Source of the DNA: Raphanus sativus
Lineage: Eukaryota > Streptophyta > Magnoliopsida > Brassicales > Brassicaceae
Length of the DNA stretch: 64,000 nt
Direction of reading: 5' to 3'
Assembly (NCBI RefSeq): GCF_000801105.2
Contig: NC_079516.1
Coordinates: 23,969,043-24,033,042 of the forward strand
Position numbers and translations under genes: made by a program. The notes beneath the pieces are model-generated. The model was given only the letters and a program-made list of their open reading frames with translations, was not told where the DNA came from and did not search any database. Below are positions 9,783-21,160 of the stretch, in pieces. Every line of letters begins with the position of its first letter. Position 1 is the stretch's first letter.

Positions 9783-12700
9783 ATGTGGTTTTCCTTCTTA
9801 AGACCCAGAGATCGATTCTCCTTGCTCGAACTCAGGTTTTTACTCTCCAAAACATATTCCATTTCTTCGATTCATCTCTCTTTAATCTATAAACTACAAC
9901 TAAGATTTATCAATGGTGTCTTTTGAACGGTAGTTTTAGAGTGTTTTTTTTATTATTGTTGTGTAGGCATCTGACTGAGCAGTTGAGGAAAATTCAGATA
10001 GTGAACGAGACCAATAAGGTCAGTGGTGGTGGCATAAGTCCCCCTTTCTTTTTTTTTTTCTTGTTAGTATCTGATCTTTGTTTACCATTTTTTTTTGAAG
10101 GACTTTGTTGTGGAGGCACTGAGATCAATCGCGGAGATACTAACCTACGGCGATCAGCATGATCCCTCATTCTTTGAGTCTGTCTTTCTTTATCACTCAA
10201 CCATCTCAGTTTTTTTTTTTTTTCATATTGTGGCTAAAGGTTTTTTGCGAATAATATCGTTGCAGGTTTTTTATGGAGAAGCAAGTCATGGGAGAGTTTG
10301 TACGTATCTTGAGGGTTAGCAGAACAGTAACAGTTTCTGTTCAGTTGTTGCAGACCATGAGTATTATGATCCAGAACCTCAAAAGTGAACAAGCCATCTG
10401 TGAGTTTTATCAGATGATTTCTCATCATTGATTTATAGTCTATTATTGATCATCTTGTTTTTGAAACTCCTTGCAGACTACTTGTTCAGTAACGAATATG
10501 TAAACTATTTGATAACATATACGTTTGACTTCCAACATGAAGAGCTTCTATCTTACTACATATCCTTCCTTAGGTACATTTTTTTTTTCTGCTTTTATCT
10601 CGGCTTTAGGAAGTACTTATCGATTGTAACTGTTATGTTTTCTTTAAGTAGAGCTGTTAGTGGGAAACTAAACAAGCATACGATATCATTGCTTTTGAAG
10701 ACCGAGAACGTGAGTATTCCTTAAGTTGCATGTTCTTTTTTTTCTACTGTTGTAACTTCTTTATAGATTATCTTTTGTTCTGCTGTATTTTAATTCTGCG
10801 TTTCTGCGTCTAGGATGTAGTAGTTTCTTTTCCCCTTTATGTCGAAGGCATTAAGTTTGCATTTCACGAAGAGAACATGATACGCACTGCAGTTCGTTCC
10901 CTGACTCTTAATGTATATCACGGTAAGTCGTTTTTAATACTTCTTTCGATTTGTCACTTGTTTGGTAGATATACTCAGTTTCTGATGCAATCGGTTTGTT
11001 TTTGCAGTTGGTGATGAATCTGTGAATGACTATGTAGTTAGCCCACCGCACACCGAGTACTTTTCAAAACTAGTTTCATTTTTCCAAAAGCAATGCATTG
11101 ATCTAAGTGCAATGGTGTTGAACACTTTAGAGTAAGTTTCAGTGTATTTTCAGTTCCCAGGGGAATAACTTGTAAAATTGGTTGTTCTTCTGAAAGATTT
11201 TCCTTTTATTCCCTTGTTAAAGGAGCCCATCCTCAGACTCAGGAGGAAAATTGTTTTCTGCCGTTGATGGGATCGAGGACACCTTGTACTACTTTAGTGA
11301 TGTTATCTCTGCTGGCATACCTGATATCGGGAGGCTGGTAACAGATCACATTCTGCAGAATCTAACTCTCCCACTTCTTCTCCCGTCTCTATGCTCTGAG
11401 GCTGTAAATGTACAAAATACCACATTTTCCCTCTTAATATCCTTCTGTGCTATTTTCGACGGTGCCATTTCTAATATTGGTTTTGTCGTTATTTCAGGAT
11501 GTTTCAATTGATCCTATCACTTCTCTATATCTCCTTTGCTGCATCCTACGGATAGTTAAAATCAAAGATTTGGCAAATATTACCGCTGCTACTCTTTTCT
11601 GCCCTGTAAAAGCTTTCATTGCAAGTTTCCTAGTGAAGCCTAATAGTAGCCTTGCTCCTGAACGCCCTAGATTTGGACATAGGCATCAAGACAATGGTGT
11701 TGCCGAGGAAGCAGATCAACAGTGTCCAAGCAATGGAGTATTGAGTGAGGATGGGAATTCCCACGTTTGCAGTGAAAATACTACCAAAAGTACCTTCAAC
11801 GATTCAAATATTACATTTAGGTAACGTGTTAGCTAATAAAACGTGTACCTAGTTGAGTTAGTTGCTTGTTACACTCCTTAAGCGTTGTATGATGCTGTCT
11901 TAATATTTTCCTCATATCTATTAAGCTGATGCTGTTTTGGTAACTAGGGAGACCTTACTTCAATATATTTCTGAGGGAGATGATGTGCAAGCTCAGGGTT
12001 CCTTGTTTGTGCTAGCCACTTTGTTGCAGACAAAAGGTATTGGCAGTGGCGTTCTGCAGATTCTTCTCGCCTTTTACGGTTTTGATGTAATTACATTCTC
12101 TTTTAATAGAACTTGAAGAGTCAATGCTAGATGCTTTCGGCATTCTTCCTCAGCGTAAGCAGCACAAAAAACTTTTGCTGGTGAGTTTCTGTCTTGTACT
12201 AATATACTTTCTTAATTCAAAACTTAAGTGGTAGTGATCTTTGATAGCAATCTTTGGTTGGGGAGGACTCCGACGAAGAACAACTATTTTCACCGAATGG
12301 TTCTATGAGAGATGGAAGTAGTGAACTTGATTGGTGTCAACGGAGGCTGGAGGTACGTCGCTGCATCTCTTTAAATTTCTTCACATCCATATCTTTGGTT
12401 GTGTTATTTTGTGATTCTCTTATTCATTCAAGTAACTTCAACAGGAGCATTTTGGAGTATGCTGTTCATTGCGTGGGGCTGCAGTGTCCCCCCTTATACA
12501 TAGACATCAGGTAAACTATGAACTGTTTGTAAACCCTAGTTATTACAATCTTGCTAAAGCTAGGTTCTGTTTGCAAAAGTTCTTTTCTTGAATTAATAAT
12601 AATATGTGGTGTAGGTGGTGGATGCATTGGTCAGTCTTCTCTGCCGTGAAAACATATCTGCAGAAACATTATGGTGTGGAGGATGGCTTTTGCGCCAGTT

Positions 12701-14176
12701 GCTTCCTTATAGCCAGGCAGAATTTAATCATAAACATCTGAAGATGCTGAATGTATGTTTCTTTCAAAATGTTTGTTCTGTTCGATACTGTTTCTGTGTC
12801 TCCCTCTTTCTCTCTCTCCCCCTTCTCGCTATTTACCAGTTTCCTGCTGATATCAGGATTCATATGAGAAATGCAAAGAAGCACTAATCCGGGAGATTAA
12901 AGGTTCCTGGCCTGATCTACTCATCAAAGTACTGTTTGATGAGTGGAAAAAGTGCAAAAAAGGCAAGTAAATAATCAAAATGCTGCATATGTTGGACTTT
13001 GATTGTGAGATGAATCTAATACCAAATTTCTTCTGACAGTGATTGAAGCTCCATCTCCTCAAAAAGACCCTATATCTGTTATTCTCCAGCTGGATAGATG
13101 CTCTTCTAATGGTAGAATCTTTGTTTTACATTTTCTGGCTAGCTGATGATACATGAGAACTATATGGACATTAACAACTATTTTGTACAGATAACACTGT
13201 TAGCGATTCATCATTCACAGCAGGGGAAAAATTGTGCGAGGTGGTAAAGGTTCCCATTATGTTCTCTGCTTCTCTATATTTTTTATACAAAATTCTTATT
13301 AGCGCTTGCCGCCAATGTATATGCTACAGACATCTGATAATCGAGTCTTTACTCCTTAGGTTTTTGTGCTTCTTCATCAACTCCAGATCTTCTTGCTTGG
13401 TAGGCCCTTGCCAGAGCAGCCTCCTATCCATCCTCCTGCCGACAGATCTGAAACGTCTCGCGCAACAGCTTCCGGTTTGGATGCTTCAGTCCCCAAACCT
13501 GGCACCGAAGTGAAGCTAGGTTAGCAAACGACTCTCTTGTTTTGCTTTAGTAATACATCTACCGTAGTTAAAGTAATCTTTGAAATTTCCCCGTGCAGTT
13601 GATGCTGTACCATGTTGGATTGCCTTTGAAAGAGGCAAGGAACGTGAATTCTCGTTTCTAGCATTATCATCTGGTGTGTCTGGGTGGATCGTCCTTGCTG
13701 AAAAGTCACTTTCGAAGCCAGATCACGGAATCGTCCGTATTATTGCACCTTTAGCCGGCTGCGATGTATGTACTAACCTTCATTGTTTGTAAAGATCACA
13801 CACGCGGACAGAGATAATTATTATATTGAACATATAGCAATGATCTTTCTTTTGTTTGGTTTTTCAGCCGCGAATAGATGAAAAGCAACCAAGATGGCTA
13901 CACTTGAGAATCCGACCATCTACGTTACCTTTCTTGGATCCAATAAAGCGAGGAGTCTACAAGAAGCTCAAGTCCAAAGGTCTAGTAGATGGAAAATGGA
14001 CAGTAGCATTCAGGAGCGATGAGTTTTGTCACTCTGCTTACTCAATGGTTGTACATGAGATGGATCTACAATGCAGCGAGGTGGAAAGGAGGTTAAAGCC
14101 ATTGCTTGAACTTGATAGAAACCAGCAAGATCAATCAACCATTACTTCTGATGCCTTCCCTTCATCTTCGTCCTGA
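9783..14176 (+). CDS. GFS9: GFS9/TT9, CLEC16A-like membrane-trafficking protein (21 exons)
   Basis: Homolog of Arabidopsis At3g28430 (GREEN FLUORESCENT SEED 9 / TRANSPARENT TESTA 9), a peripheral endomembrane protein needed for vacuolar sorting and seed flavonoid accumulation. Exons: 9783-9835, 9967-10018, 10101-10177, 10266-10399, 10477-10573, 10652-10709, 10814-10922, 11008-11131, 11223-11409, 11498-11820, 11948-12036, 12110-12180, 12248-12352, 12445-12510, 12615-12752, 12857-12962, 13040-13111, 13191-13249, 13360-13519, 13599-13765, 13868-14176. They total 2556 nt, 851 aa, with the frame open throughout. The protein starts [18 protein letters not shown]. The FPL domain typical of CLEC16A follows (about residues 40-190, with [18 protein letters not shown]). 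The C-terminal half holds the conserved [10 protein letters not shown] block. Intron 16 uses a GC donor. Its 3' end converges on a PPR gene fragment, and fragments of its last two exons recur downstream. Confidence 0.93.
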
Positions 14177-14409
14177 TGATCTCATTTTGCGTTGCATTCA
14201 TAACGGATAAGATAAATCTTCTTCAGTCCTTTAGAGCAGCTTCCATGAATTTTTCAGGTTTATTTTTTTCTCTCTGCATTTTCTGTTTGTTTTTATTGAT
14301 TCTTTTTGTAATATCTTAGTGTGGTATCATTGTATATTTGAAATTGCAACAATACATTAGTAAATTTCAATTGTTATCGCTGAAAAAGCTTTAATCACCA
14401 AAAAAAAAG
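14177..14409 (+). other. GFS9/TT9 3' UTR, converging on the PPR remnant
   Basis: Short spacer between the GFS9/TT9 stop and the stop of the minus-strand PPR fragment. The same spacer recurs at 42278-42510 and 58967-59200 with only small differences, showing that the tail-to-tail arrangement was copied as a block. Confidence 0.7.
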
Positions 14410-14698
14410 TTACATGGCACTATTTACTACAAAAATTTCTTCAAGTAACATGTACATATGTTTTTCTGAGTCCACATCATTTTTTCCCTCAAACCCCACA
14501 ACAAAAGCTACATAGGTACTCTCATTTGGAACCATTACCCTCTGAACCATCACACCAATCAACTCACATGCTTTCTCAATACCTCCTACACTGCAATATC
14601 TATGGATGAGAGTGTTATACAAAACCACATCAGGCTTTAGCCCAACATCAAGCAATTTATTAAACAAAACTATAGTTTCCTCCATCATCTGCGCTGTG
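14410..14698 (-). pseudogene. 3' fragment of the PPR gene (copy 1)
   Basis: Encodes the last roughly 95 residues of the intact PPR protein at 59201-61240: VLFNKLLDVGLKPDVVLYNTLIHRYC through the C-terminus. Similarity stops abruptly at about 14698 at CTCTGCGCT, where the parent gene continues into upstream PPR motifs. The fragment at 42511-42800 breaks at the same base, so the two share one origin. There is no start codon or upstream PPR array. Confidence 0.85.
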
Positions 14699-14704
14699 GA
14701 AGGA

Positions 14705-15141
14705 GTAAAGGCTACCAAACGGAATCCATGGGTCCTACCAAAAGAAAGTGGGACTTACAGAATGTCTATTGAAAATTCTTTCAATGGTTTCAATGGGTTC
14801 ACATGCGTACCGAAATTTTTTTTTTATAATATCTGCCTAACTCGTCTCGTCCCGTCCTTTCGGGATGAATCTGTTTCATAACTATTTAGTGGGTCCCACG
14901 CCACGTGGCGGCCCACTATAGGTCAATTTAAAAAAAAAGTCAAAACGAATTAAAAAAAAAGGTTATGAACCCCAACCAGGAGTTCATCAATGGGCATGCT
15001 CTTAGTCCCTTTCCCAATCAAAATCTTTATAAACTTTAAGCGCTGGTTCTCAACTTCAATAATTTCCTAAACATCCAAGAATCTAAGAACTGAGTTGAGC
15101 TTCGCTGACACATCTGCATCTTTTTCTGACACTTCACCTTA
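14705..15141 (-). pseudogene. Unidentified coding remnant next to the PPR fragment
   Basis: Ignoring the MITE at 14758-15001, the minus strand reads continuously as protein-like sequence: VSAKLNSVLRFLDV, one stop, EIIEVENQRLKFIKILIGKG, then KSH. The same stretch with the same in-frame stop occurs at about 42806-42986. I do not recognise the family; it may be a captured exon. The stop and the lack of flanking exons argue that it is dead. Confidence 0.35.
14758..15001. mobile_element. MITE with TTA target duplication, 244 bp
   Basis: Flanked by TTA on both sides (14755-14757 and 15002-15004). Diverged inverted ends: left CAGAATGTCTATTGAAAATTC; the complement of the right end begins GAGCATGCCCATTGATGAAC. 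The paralogous segment at 42853-42860 reads straight through without the insert, giving an empty site. No coding capacity. A PIF/Harbinger-type MITE is the best fit. Confidence 0.75.
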
Positions 15142-16172
15142 GAAACATAATTCTTTAATTTGTTTATTAGTTTCGGACCAGCGTTTGGAAAATGCGGAAA
15201 ACAAAACAATTGATTTGTCCAAAAGAGAAATTTGTTTGATAATTATAAAATTGTTTATTTAAAATTTGTTACCTAATACATTTATCGTTTATCGTTTATC
15301 ATTTTGTTGACTTGATCCAGATCTATGGTAGAATCGATGAATCTAGTGACCTGTATATAAACCACCACTATTTAAAAATCCGATAAAACTTGGTAAAAAA
15401 AATCTAAAACACGCTATTGACCTATCACCTGACACTGATTGACCTGTGTAAAATTAAGCTATATTCAATGACATATAAAACAATAAATTGAGTAAAATAT
15501 TTAATTAGTGACTTTTATTTTAAAAATGTATGATGTCATAAAAATAAAGAAGACCAAAATATATTGATAGGTTTTCATTATTGATAATTTATTTTAGGTA
15601 TATCTTAATTTTAGATTTAAATTATTTTTTCTTATAATCGTTATTATGTACTGATTATTTTTAGTCAATGTTCTAATTTGGTAGAAACCATGATGCAGGA
15701 TGAAAATGTTAGGCACGGTTTTATTTATACAAATAGTTAGGTTGAAATATTTGTTGCGAAAGTTTATATTCGGAAAATATTTATTTGTATAATTTTTTTG
15801 AATAGGAGTATTGACATGTTGTATTTTTGCTTCAGGAGGAAGACACATGTTGAGAATATTACATTTACATTCTCCATTATTAAAGTGAAGCTATAATTTA
15901 TCAGGTCAACATGAGACATCAAATGATATTTTTGCTTTTGATAGACACAATGGAAAGGATGGAACCAAGAAACAATGTATTTTTTGTTTATTGGGATAAA
16001 TCAGTAATATTTTGGACATGAGATTCATGAGACACAGTTAGAAAAGATGATATGTTAGTATAATGTATTTATATGAATTAGTATAATGGAGTTATGTATA
16101 AAAATTTGGATGATATATTGTTTGGATGATAAAAGTAATGTATGTATAGTTAGAGAGAATTAACTATCATTA
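15142..16172. other. AT-rich flank of DEFL unit A
   Basis: Non-coding DNA paralogous to 42987-44330. At 15806-15848 it keeps the first codons (MCLPPEAKIQHVN, minus strand) of the RNase H-like fragment that is longer at 43640-43999; the rest is missing here. No gene seen. Confidence 0.5.
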
Positions 16173-16877
16173 GAGCATCTCCAAAAGCACTCTCTATTTT
16201 AGAGTTTGCAAAACTCTAAATTTGAAGTTTCAATGTGTTCTTCTCCAAAAGAAAAACTTCAAACCTAACTTCAAAATTATTTATATTTTACACCATGATC
16301 CCTATATTTGTTATAATTAATATAAATCTATAAAACTTATAAATAACTAGCACATATATAAAAATATCACATTAATATTAATTAATAAAATCTTACAGTA
16401 AATATATAAATTATAAATATAAATATATATAACTAAATATTAAACTACAAGAAAAAAACACTATATTTTGAAGCTTGTAAAACTTCATATTTGAAGTTTA
16501 AAAATGTTTTTAAACTTCATATTTGAAGTTTAAAGATATTTTTAAACCTTAAAACTTTTAATTTTAAAGTTTATATTTAGTTTTATGTGTAAAACTAAAA
16601 TTTACAAAGAAAATATGAAATATTATAAGATATGATTTTTTAAAGATTAAAATGATAAACAACAAAATATCTAAGAATCATAAGATTTAATATGTAATTG
16701 TAATTTAGGACCAAAATGCAAATAAAAATATGAAACTTCAAATTTGAAGTTTTGAGTAGTGACACTCTATATTTGAAGTTTCACTACTAAAAACTTCAAA
16801 TTTGAAGTTTTGAAGTTTCCTTTTGGAGAACAAAAAACTTCAAATATGAAGTTATAGAGTGTCTTTTGGAGATGCTC
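16173..16877. mobile_element. PIF/Harbinger-like MITE, 705 bp, with TTA duplication
   Basis: Terminal inverted repeats begin GAGCATCTCCAAAAG at both ends and extend with mismatches for about 25 bp. TTA flanks both sides (16170-16172 and 16878-16880). Sister units at about 28679, 32795 and 44330 read ATCATTAGTATAG with no insert, so the insertion site is directly visible. Inside are repeated AAACTTCAAATTTGAAG palindromic motifs and no open frame. Confidence 0.85.
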
Positions 16878-16984
16878 TTAGTATAGTTAGAGAAATATCG
16901 GGAAATATTATGTAGGACCAAAAAATTAATTGGTTAACAAAAGAGTGCAACAACCTTGTTTAATTAGATTTTTCATATGTTTTT

Positions 16985-17000
16985 CTTTTAATAGTATAGA
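16985..17000 (-). mobile_element. Helitron-like 5' terminus carried in the DEFL units
   Basis: The minus strand begins TCTATACTATTAAAAG at 17000, the classic 5' end of many Brassicaceae Helitrons, preceded by A as expected for an A/T target. The same end occurs in the other units at about 24478, 28802, 32916 and 44453. No matching hairpin-CTAG 3' end was found to the left, so this may be a truncated Helitron that has been copied along with the array. Confidence 0.5.
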
Positions 17001-17717
17001 TGACCGAAACACTTCCTTTCCTTCTCTTCAATTTGGTCAACTTTAAATTTATTTCCCATCATAATCACTAAAGACCCATTTCGAAGTATCACAGTTATTA
17101 TTTGTGTCTTTGAATATCTCAAAAGACATTAATTACCATGCACAATTTTTTAAAGGCAATTACCATGCACACTTGATAAAATATAGATAATTTCTTTTAT
17201 ATTTATGAGCATGTAACATATAAAAACAACTATATTGTAAGTAAAGACATCCAATGCAAAGCTTTTGAACGTTGTACTTTACTACTATACCTATTTTAAT
17301 CGACAAAAGTTATAAAAATTAATATTTTTATATAAATATGATTTATGATCATTGTTCAAAATTGATCCATATGTATTTTAAACAATAACTATAAATGGCC
17401 TTGAATACAACCGCATAAATGTGGTTGAGATACCCAATTAAAAAAATGTCGTTGAGATATAATAAAAATAGAATTTTTAAGACAATCATCTAGTAGGCAT
17501 AATTTTTCTCATTTAGTGCTTAAAATTTAGAAGTTGATAATTATAATTAACTTTTACAAATTATTTTGTCATTTATTACATATGCAAATGAACATATTTG
17601 TTGTTATCGTAATTTGAAAATAACAAATTTGACAACTTATTTAATTATTACTATAAATCACATCATAATTTATTATAATATATCTGAATTTTGTTGTCAA
17701 TAAACTAAACATTAAGA

Positions 17718-17925
17718 TTATTTTGGACACGGGGTATAGCAGGCGCATTTGTTTCCCGAGGAACAACCAGTGGTTATTTCCTTTATTCCTGACCCTTGTA
17801 TCCTCTTGTTGCACGCAGATTGGCAAGCTGCCTTGTTGTTACAACTTCCTGGCTGTTGGTTATCTAGATATATGAGACATATATCTTTTTTTTATTTTTA
17901 TTCCCTTGCCCCATCGCTCCAGCCA
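17718..17925 (-). pseudogene. DEFL copy A: exon 2 only, frameshifted
   Basis: Matches exon 2 of the intact defensin-like genes C, D and E and keeps the terminal KCACYTPCPK codons. The T6 run of the others is T8 here, adding two bases just before the first cysteine and producing an early stop. Exon 2 is 208 bp instead of 206. No signal-peptide exon follows: similarity to the other units ends at about 18190, before its expected place. It cannot make the peptide. Confidence 0.85.
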
Positions 17926-18206
17926 CTGTTATGTATAAAACATAAATCTCAATGTATGTAATGAAAAATGTTTTCGGCAAATTTGAAATATTGAAAAATA
18001 GATTAGTAATGTTTATTTAGTTTTTAAAATCATTTATTATTTGAGGTATACAAAAAAGTAACTAATCTGATATAAAAATATCTATAAGTATCATGTAAAT
18101 TTCCTTGTAAAATGATACATCAACTCTGTTTCTTAAACAAAAACTATAGCTTTACATATTTATTTACTCAGGAAACATGAATTTGAAGTATACAAAAGTA
18201 TACATT

Positions 18207-18283
18207 GCAGTCACGCTCTCAAATTTACGTTGCAGTCACGCTCTCAAATTTCAAAAGTATACTTTGCAGTCACGCTCTCAAAT
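18207..18283. repeat. Three tandem copies of a 22-bp motif
   Basis: TTGCAGTCACGCTCTCAAATT occurs three times, the last two copies separated by an extra AAAAGTATAC-type spacer that also precedes the first copy. It sits where unit A loses similarity to the other DEFL units. Function unknown. Confidence 0.6.
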
Positions 18284-18404
18284 TTCACGGCGGAGGATGT
18301 GAAGAGGACGAGAGGGAAAGATCACGATGAAGGTGGACCTGGAAACTCAATGAAAATGGGATTTAGGATTGAAGGAAGAAAGTGGAGACAGACTAAAGCG
18401 TTAG

Positions 18405-18414
18405 CAAACTTTTG

Positions 18415-18455
<41 letters not shown>

Positions 18456-18466
18456 TTTGAAATTTA
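18405..18466. repeat. 33-A tract between 14-bp direct repeats
   Basis: AACTTTTGAAATTT occurs directly before and directly after a run of 33 A (18421-18453). A poly(A) flanked by a direct repeat is what a retroposon leaves when almost nothing but its tail is inserted. Confidence 0.5.
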
Positions 18467-20051
18467 GAAAAAACGGCAAGAAGGGGAGGTTAAAGACGAT
18501 CATATTGATGGACTTTATGCAGCCAATAAAAGCACAACGATGAGGAGATACGAGCTGTATGACGGCGAGCATATAGAAACTGATCCTACTGCGGCTGCGG
18601 CTGGGAAAGAAAAAAAAACAACCGTAGAAATGAAGTTAGATCTAGGTTTTCCTTATTTTTAAATGTAATATATGTTTGGCGGGTTTGTATTATTACGTAT
18701 TGGGTTTATTATTTTTTAGAAGGGCTTTAGGTAACTTGGTCCAGACTATAAACTTTAGAAAAATCCTATTACAGATTTGGTAAAAAAACAAAGGGGAATT
18801 AGGTCTAATAACCCAAAAAACCATAATTCACTAACTTCCCAAAAACCCACCATCTCTCCTACTTTCTCTTCCTATCTCTCTCTACTCTCTCTCCCAAAAT
18901 CTAATTTCCTTTATTTTTTTTGGTTATTTAGCTAAGAAGCCCAAAAACAAATAGGTTCGACTGATAAAAAATTTGGACGATAGATTTGAGATTGGAGATA
19001 AAAAGAATTTTTCAAAAAATTATTTATCCACAAAATGAAACTCTCTTCTTTCTTTCTTCAATAAATTTTCTTTCACTTAGATATCTATTTTCCTTTAAAA
19101 TTTGCGTTAGACATATATATTTTGTGCCGTCAAATCATCGAAAAGGAAGAAATTTTGAAACTACAAAATAGATATATATTTATTTAAGGTATTAATTTAA
19201 ATTGTAAAATAAAGTCTAATAAGTTTCTATATCAAATAGTTTAAATAAAAAATTTAAATTCAAATAAATATAAATTTAGTACTAAACATCTTCATCATCT
19301 GTGTCTACGTGTATGCTAAATCATTAAATATACAATTTACATATTTTATATATAAATATATAAATATCTAATAAAAAAGAAAATAAATAATGAAATACTA
19401 TCAAGTCAGTCAATAATATCTGAATTACCTATAGTTAAATTACCGTATAGAATTATATTTTAGAAATTAGTCAACAACATTTGATAATATGTGTAACTTC
19501 ATTTTCATATATAATCTATATATATGTGTGTATATATTAGTGGTGTTGGTTTTATGGTGACTTTTTAATATTTTCTTATTTTGATTAGGTTTGCATTGCT
19601 ACATTCGTCTTATTTAATAAAACATTATATTTTTAATAAAAATGCAACTTTAAGTATTCCCCATTTCCACTCCAGTAACACGTGGAACCAACGATGATCT
19701 AAACAATTTTGTTTTTAATAACATACACAAAAAGTTACCTACAACCCAATTCTTCTGAATCCATATACTACAAACCACAAATTACACTCCAAATATGAAA
19801 TCAAATTTTTATAAAAGAAAACAACATGAAAACTATTTGAAGTACTCACAACATACCAATGCCACAATTTTTTAGCAAAAAACCAACTATTGCAAACAAA
19901 CAAAATATATTTTATCACACACAATTTTTCCTTACCTAAAACTTCCTAAAGTACAAATCATTATCATGCACATTTCTTGAAAATGAAAACCAAAAACATA
20001 ACCCACAAAATCATACAATAAATAATAACTTAGATCACAATTAAAGTATAT
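18467..20051. other. Probable Helitron body, no gene
   Basis: AT-rich DNA between the poly(A) repeat and the Helitron terminus at 20078. The 18480-18640 part is less AT-rich and might be a captured gene piece, but the frames are short and unrecognised. The 5' end of the Helitron could not be set. Confidence 0.35.
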
Positions 20052-20078
20052 CCCGCCCGTAGGGCGGACCGACCCTAG
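20052..20078 (+). mobile_element. Helitron 3' terminus inserted in DEFL unit B
   Basis: Hairpin CCGCCC-GTA-GGGCGG (20053-20067), a short spacer, then CTAG (20075-20078) and T. The sequence after it, TAGTTTTATGTAAATATG, is the DEFL-unit sequence that in other units reads AATAATAGTTTTATG without an insert. This shows an A/T target as expected for Helitrons. Same family as the end at 7948-7976. Confidence 0.75.
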
Positions 20079-20498
20079 TAGTTTTATGTAAATATGATTT
20101 ACTATCATTGTTCAAAATTGATACATATGTATTTTAAACAATAAATATAAATGGCCTTGAATACAACAGCATAAATGTGGTTGAGATACCCAATTAAAAA
20201 ACTGTCTTTGAGATATAATAAAAATAGAAATTTTTAAGACAAGCCCGCTTGTATACACGGTGGCTCATCTAATAGGCATAATTTTTCTCATTTAGCGCTT
20301 AAAATTTAGAAGTTGAAAATTATAATTAACTTTTACAACTTATTTTGTTATTTATTACATATGCAAATGAACATTTTTTATTGTTATCGTAATTTGAAAA
20401 TAACATATTTGACAACTTATTTAATTATTACTATAAATCACATCATAATTTATTATAAATATATTTGAATTCTGTTGTCTATAAACTAAACATTAAGA

Positions 20499-20704
20499 TT
20501 ATTTTGGACATGGGGTATAGCAGGCGCATTTGTTTCCCGAGGAACAACCAGTGGTTACTTCCTTTATTTCTGACCCTTGTATCCTCTTGTTGCACGCAGA
20601 TTGGCAAGCTGCCTTGTTGTTACAACTTCCAGGCTGTTGGTTATCTAGATATATGGGACATATATCTTTTTTATTTTTATTCCCTTGCCCCATCGCTCCG
20701 GCCA
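20499..20704 (-). pseudogene. DEFL copy B: exon 2 intact, exon 1 lost
   Basis: Exon 2 (206 bp) is open and keeps all eight cysteines, ending KCACYTPCPK. It differs from C-E at several residues (for example SCNNK for SCKNK, SEIKE for SGIKE, CSSGNKC for CVPGYKC). A CACTA element begins at 20731, 26 bp into the intron, and the sequence beyond its other side belongs to the next unit. The signal-peptide exon and promoter are therefore gone, and a secreted product is not expected unless another exon is spliced in. Confidence 0.8.
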
Positions 20705-21160
20705 CTGTTATGTATAAAACATAAATCTCACACTACAAGAGAACGTGGCGTTAACAACCAACAGTAATGACCACAGAAGTGTGGTCGTAATTTTGGATCT
20801 ACGGTAAGACCCATTTATGACCAAAACACAATTGGTCGTAAATTGGTAGTAAATTTGCAACTAATATCTGTAGTCGTAAATTAGTTGTAATTGTACATCT
20901 AATTTACGAGTACCTTCCCAGCTAGTCGTAAAACAGTTGTAAATTTACGACTTATTTACAACCAACGGTTTACATCCAATTAACGACTGAATTACGAGAG
21001 CTTTAGTATCACTTTGGTAGTTAAGTTATCATTACATGTAAATACGTTGTAAAATCGTCACCTACCAAAATCGAAATTTCTCTATAAATATGATCTTCTC
21101 CCTCATTCTTAAGATGCACCAAAAAAACGAAAAGTGCAAAAAAACGAAAGAGTAAAAAAA

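Noticed and set aside
21134..21160. N-terminal extension of the CACTA transposase frame
   Set aside because: Starts with GTG; the first ATG at 21161 fits the known TNP2 N-terminus.
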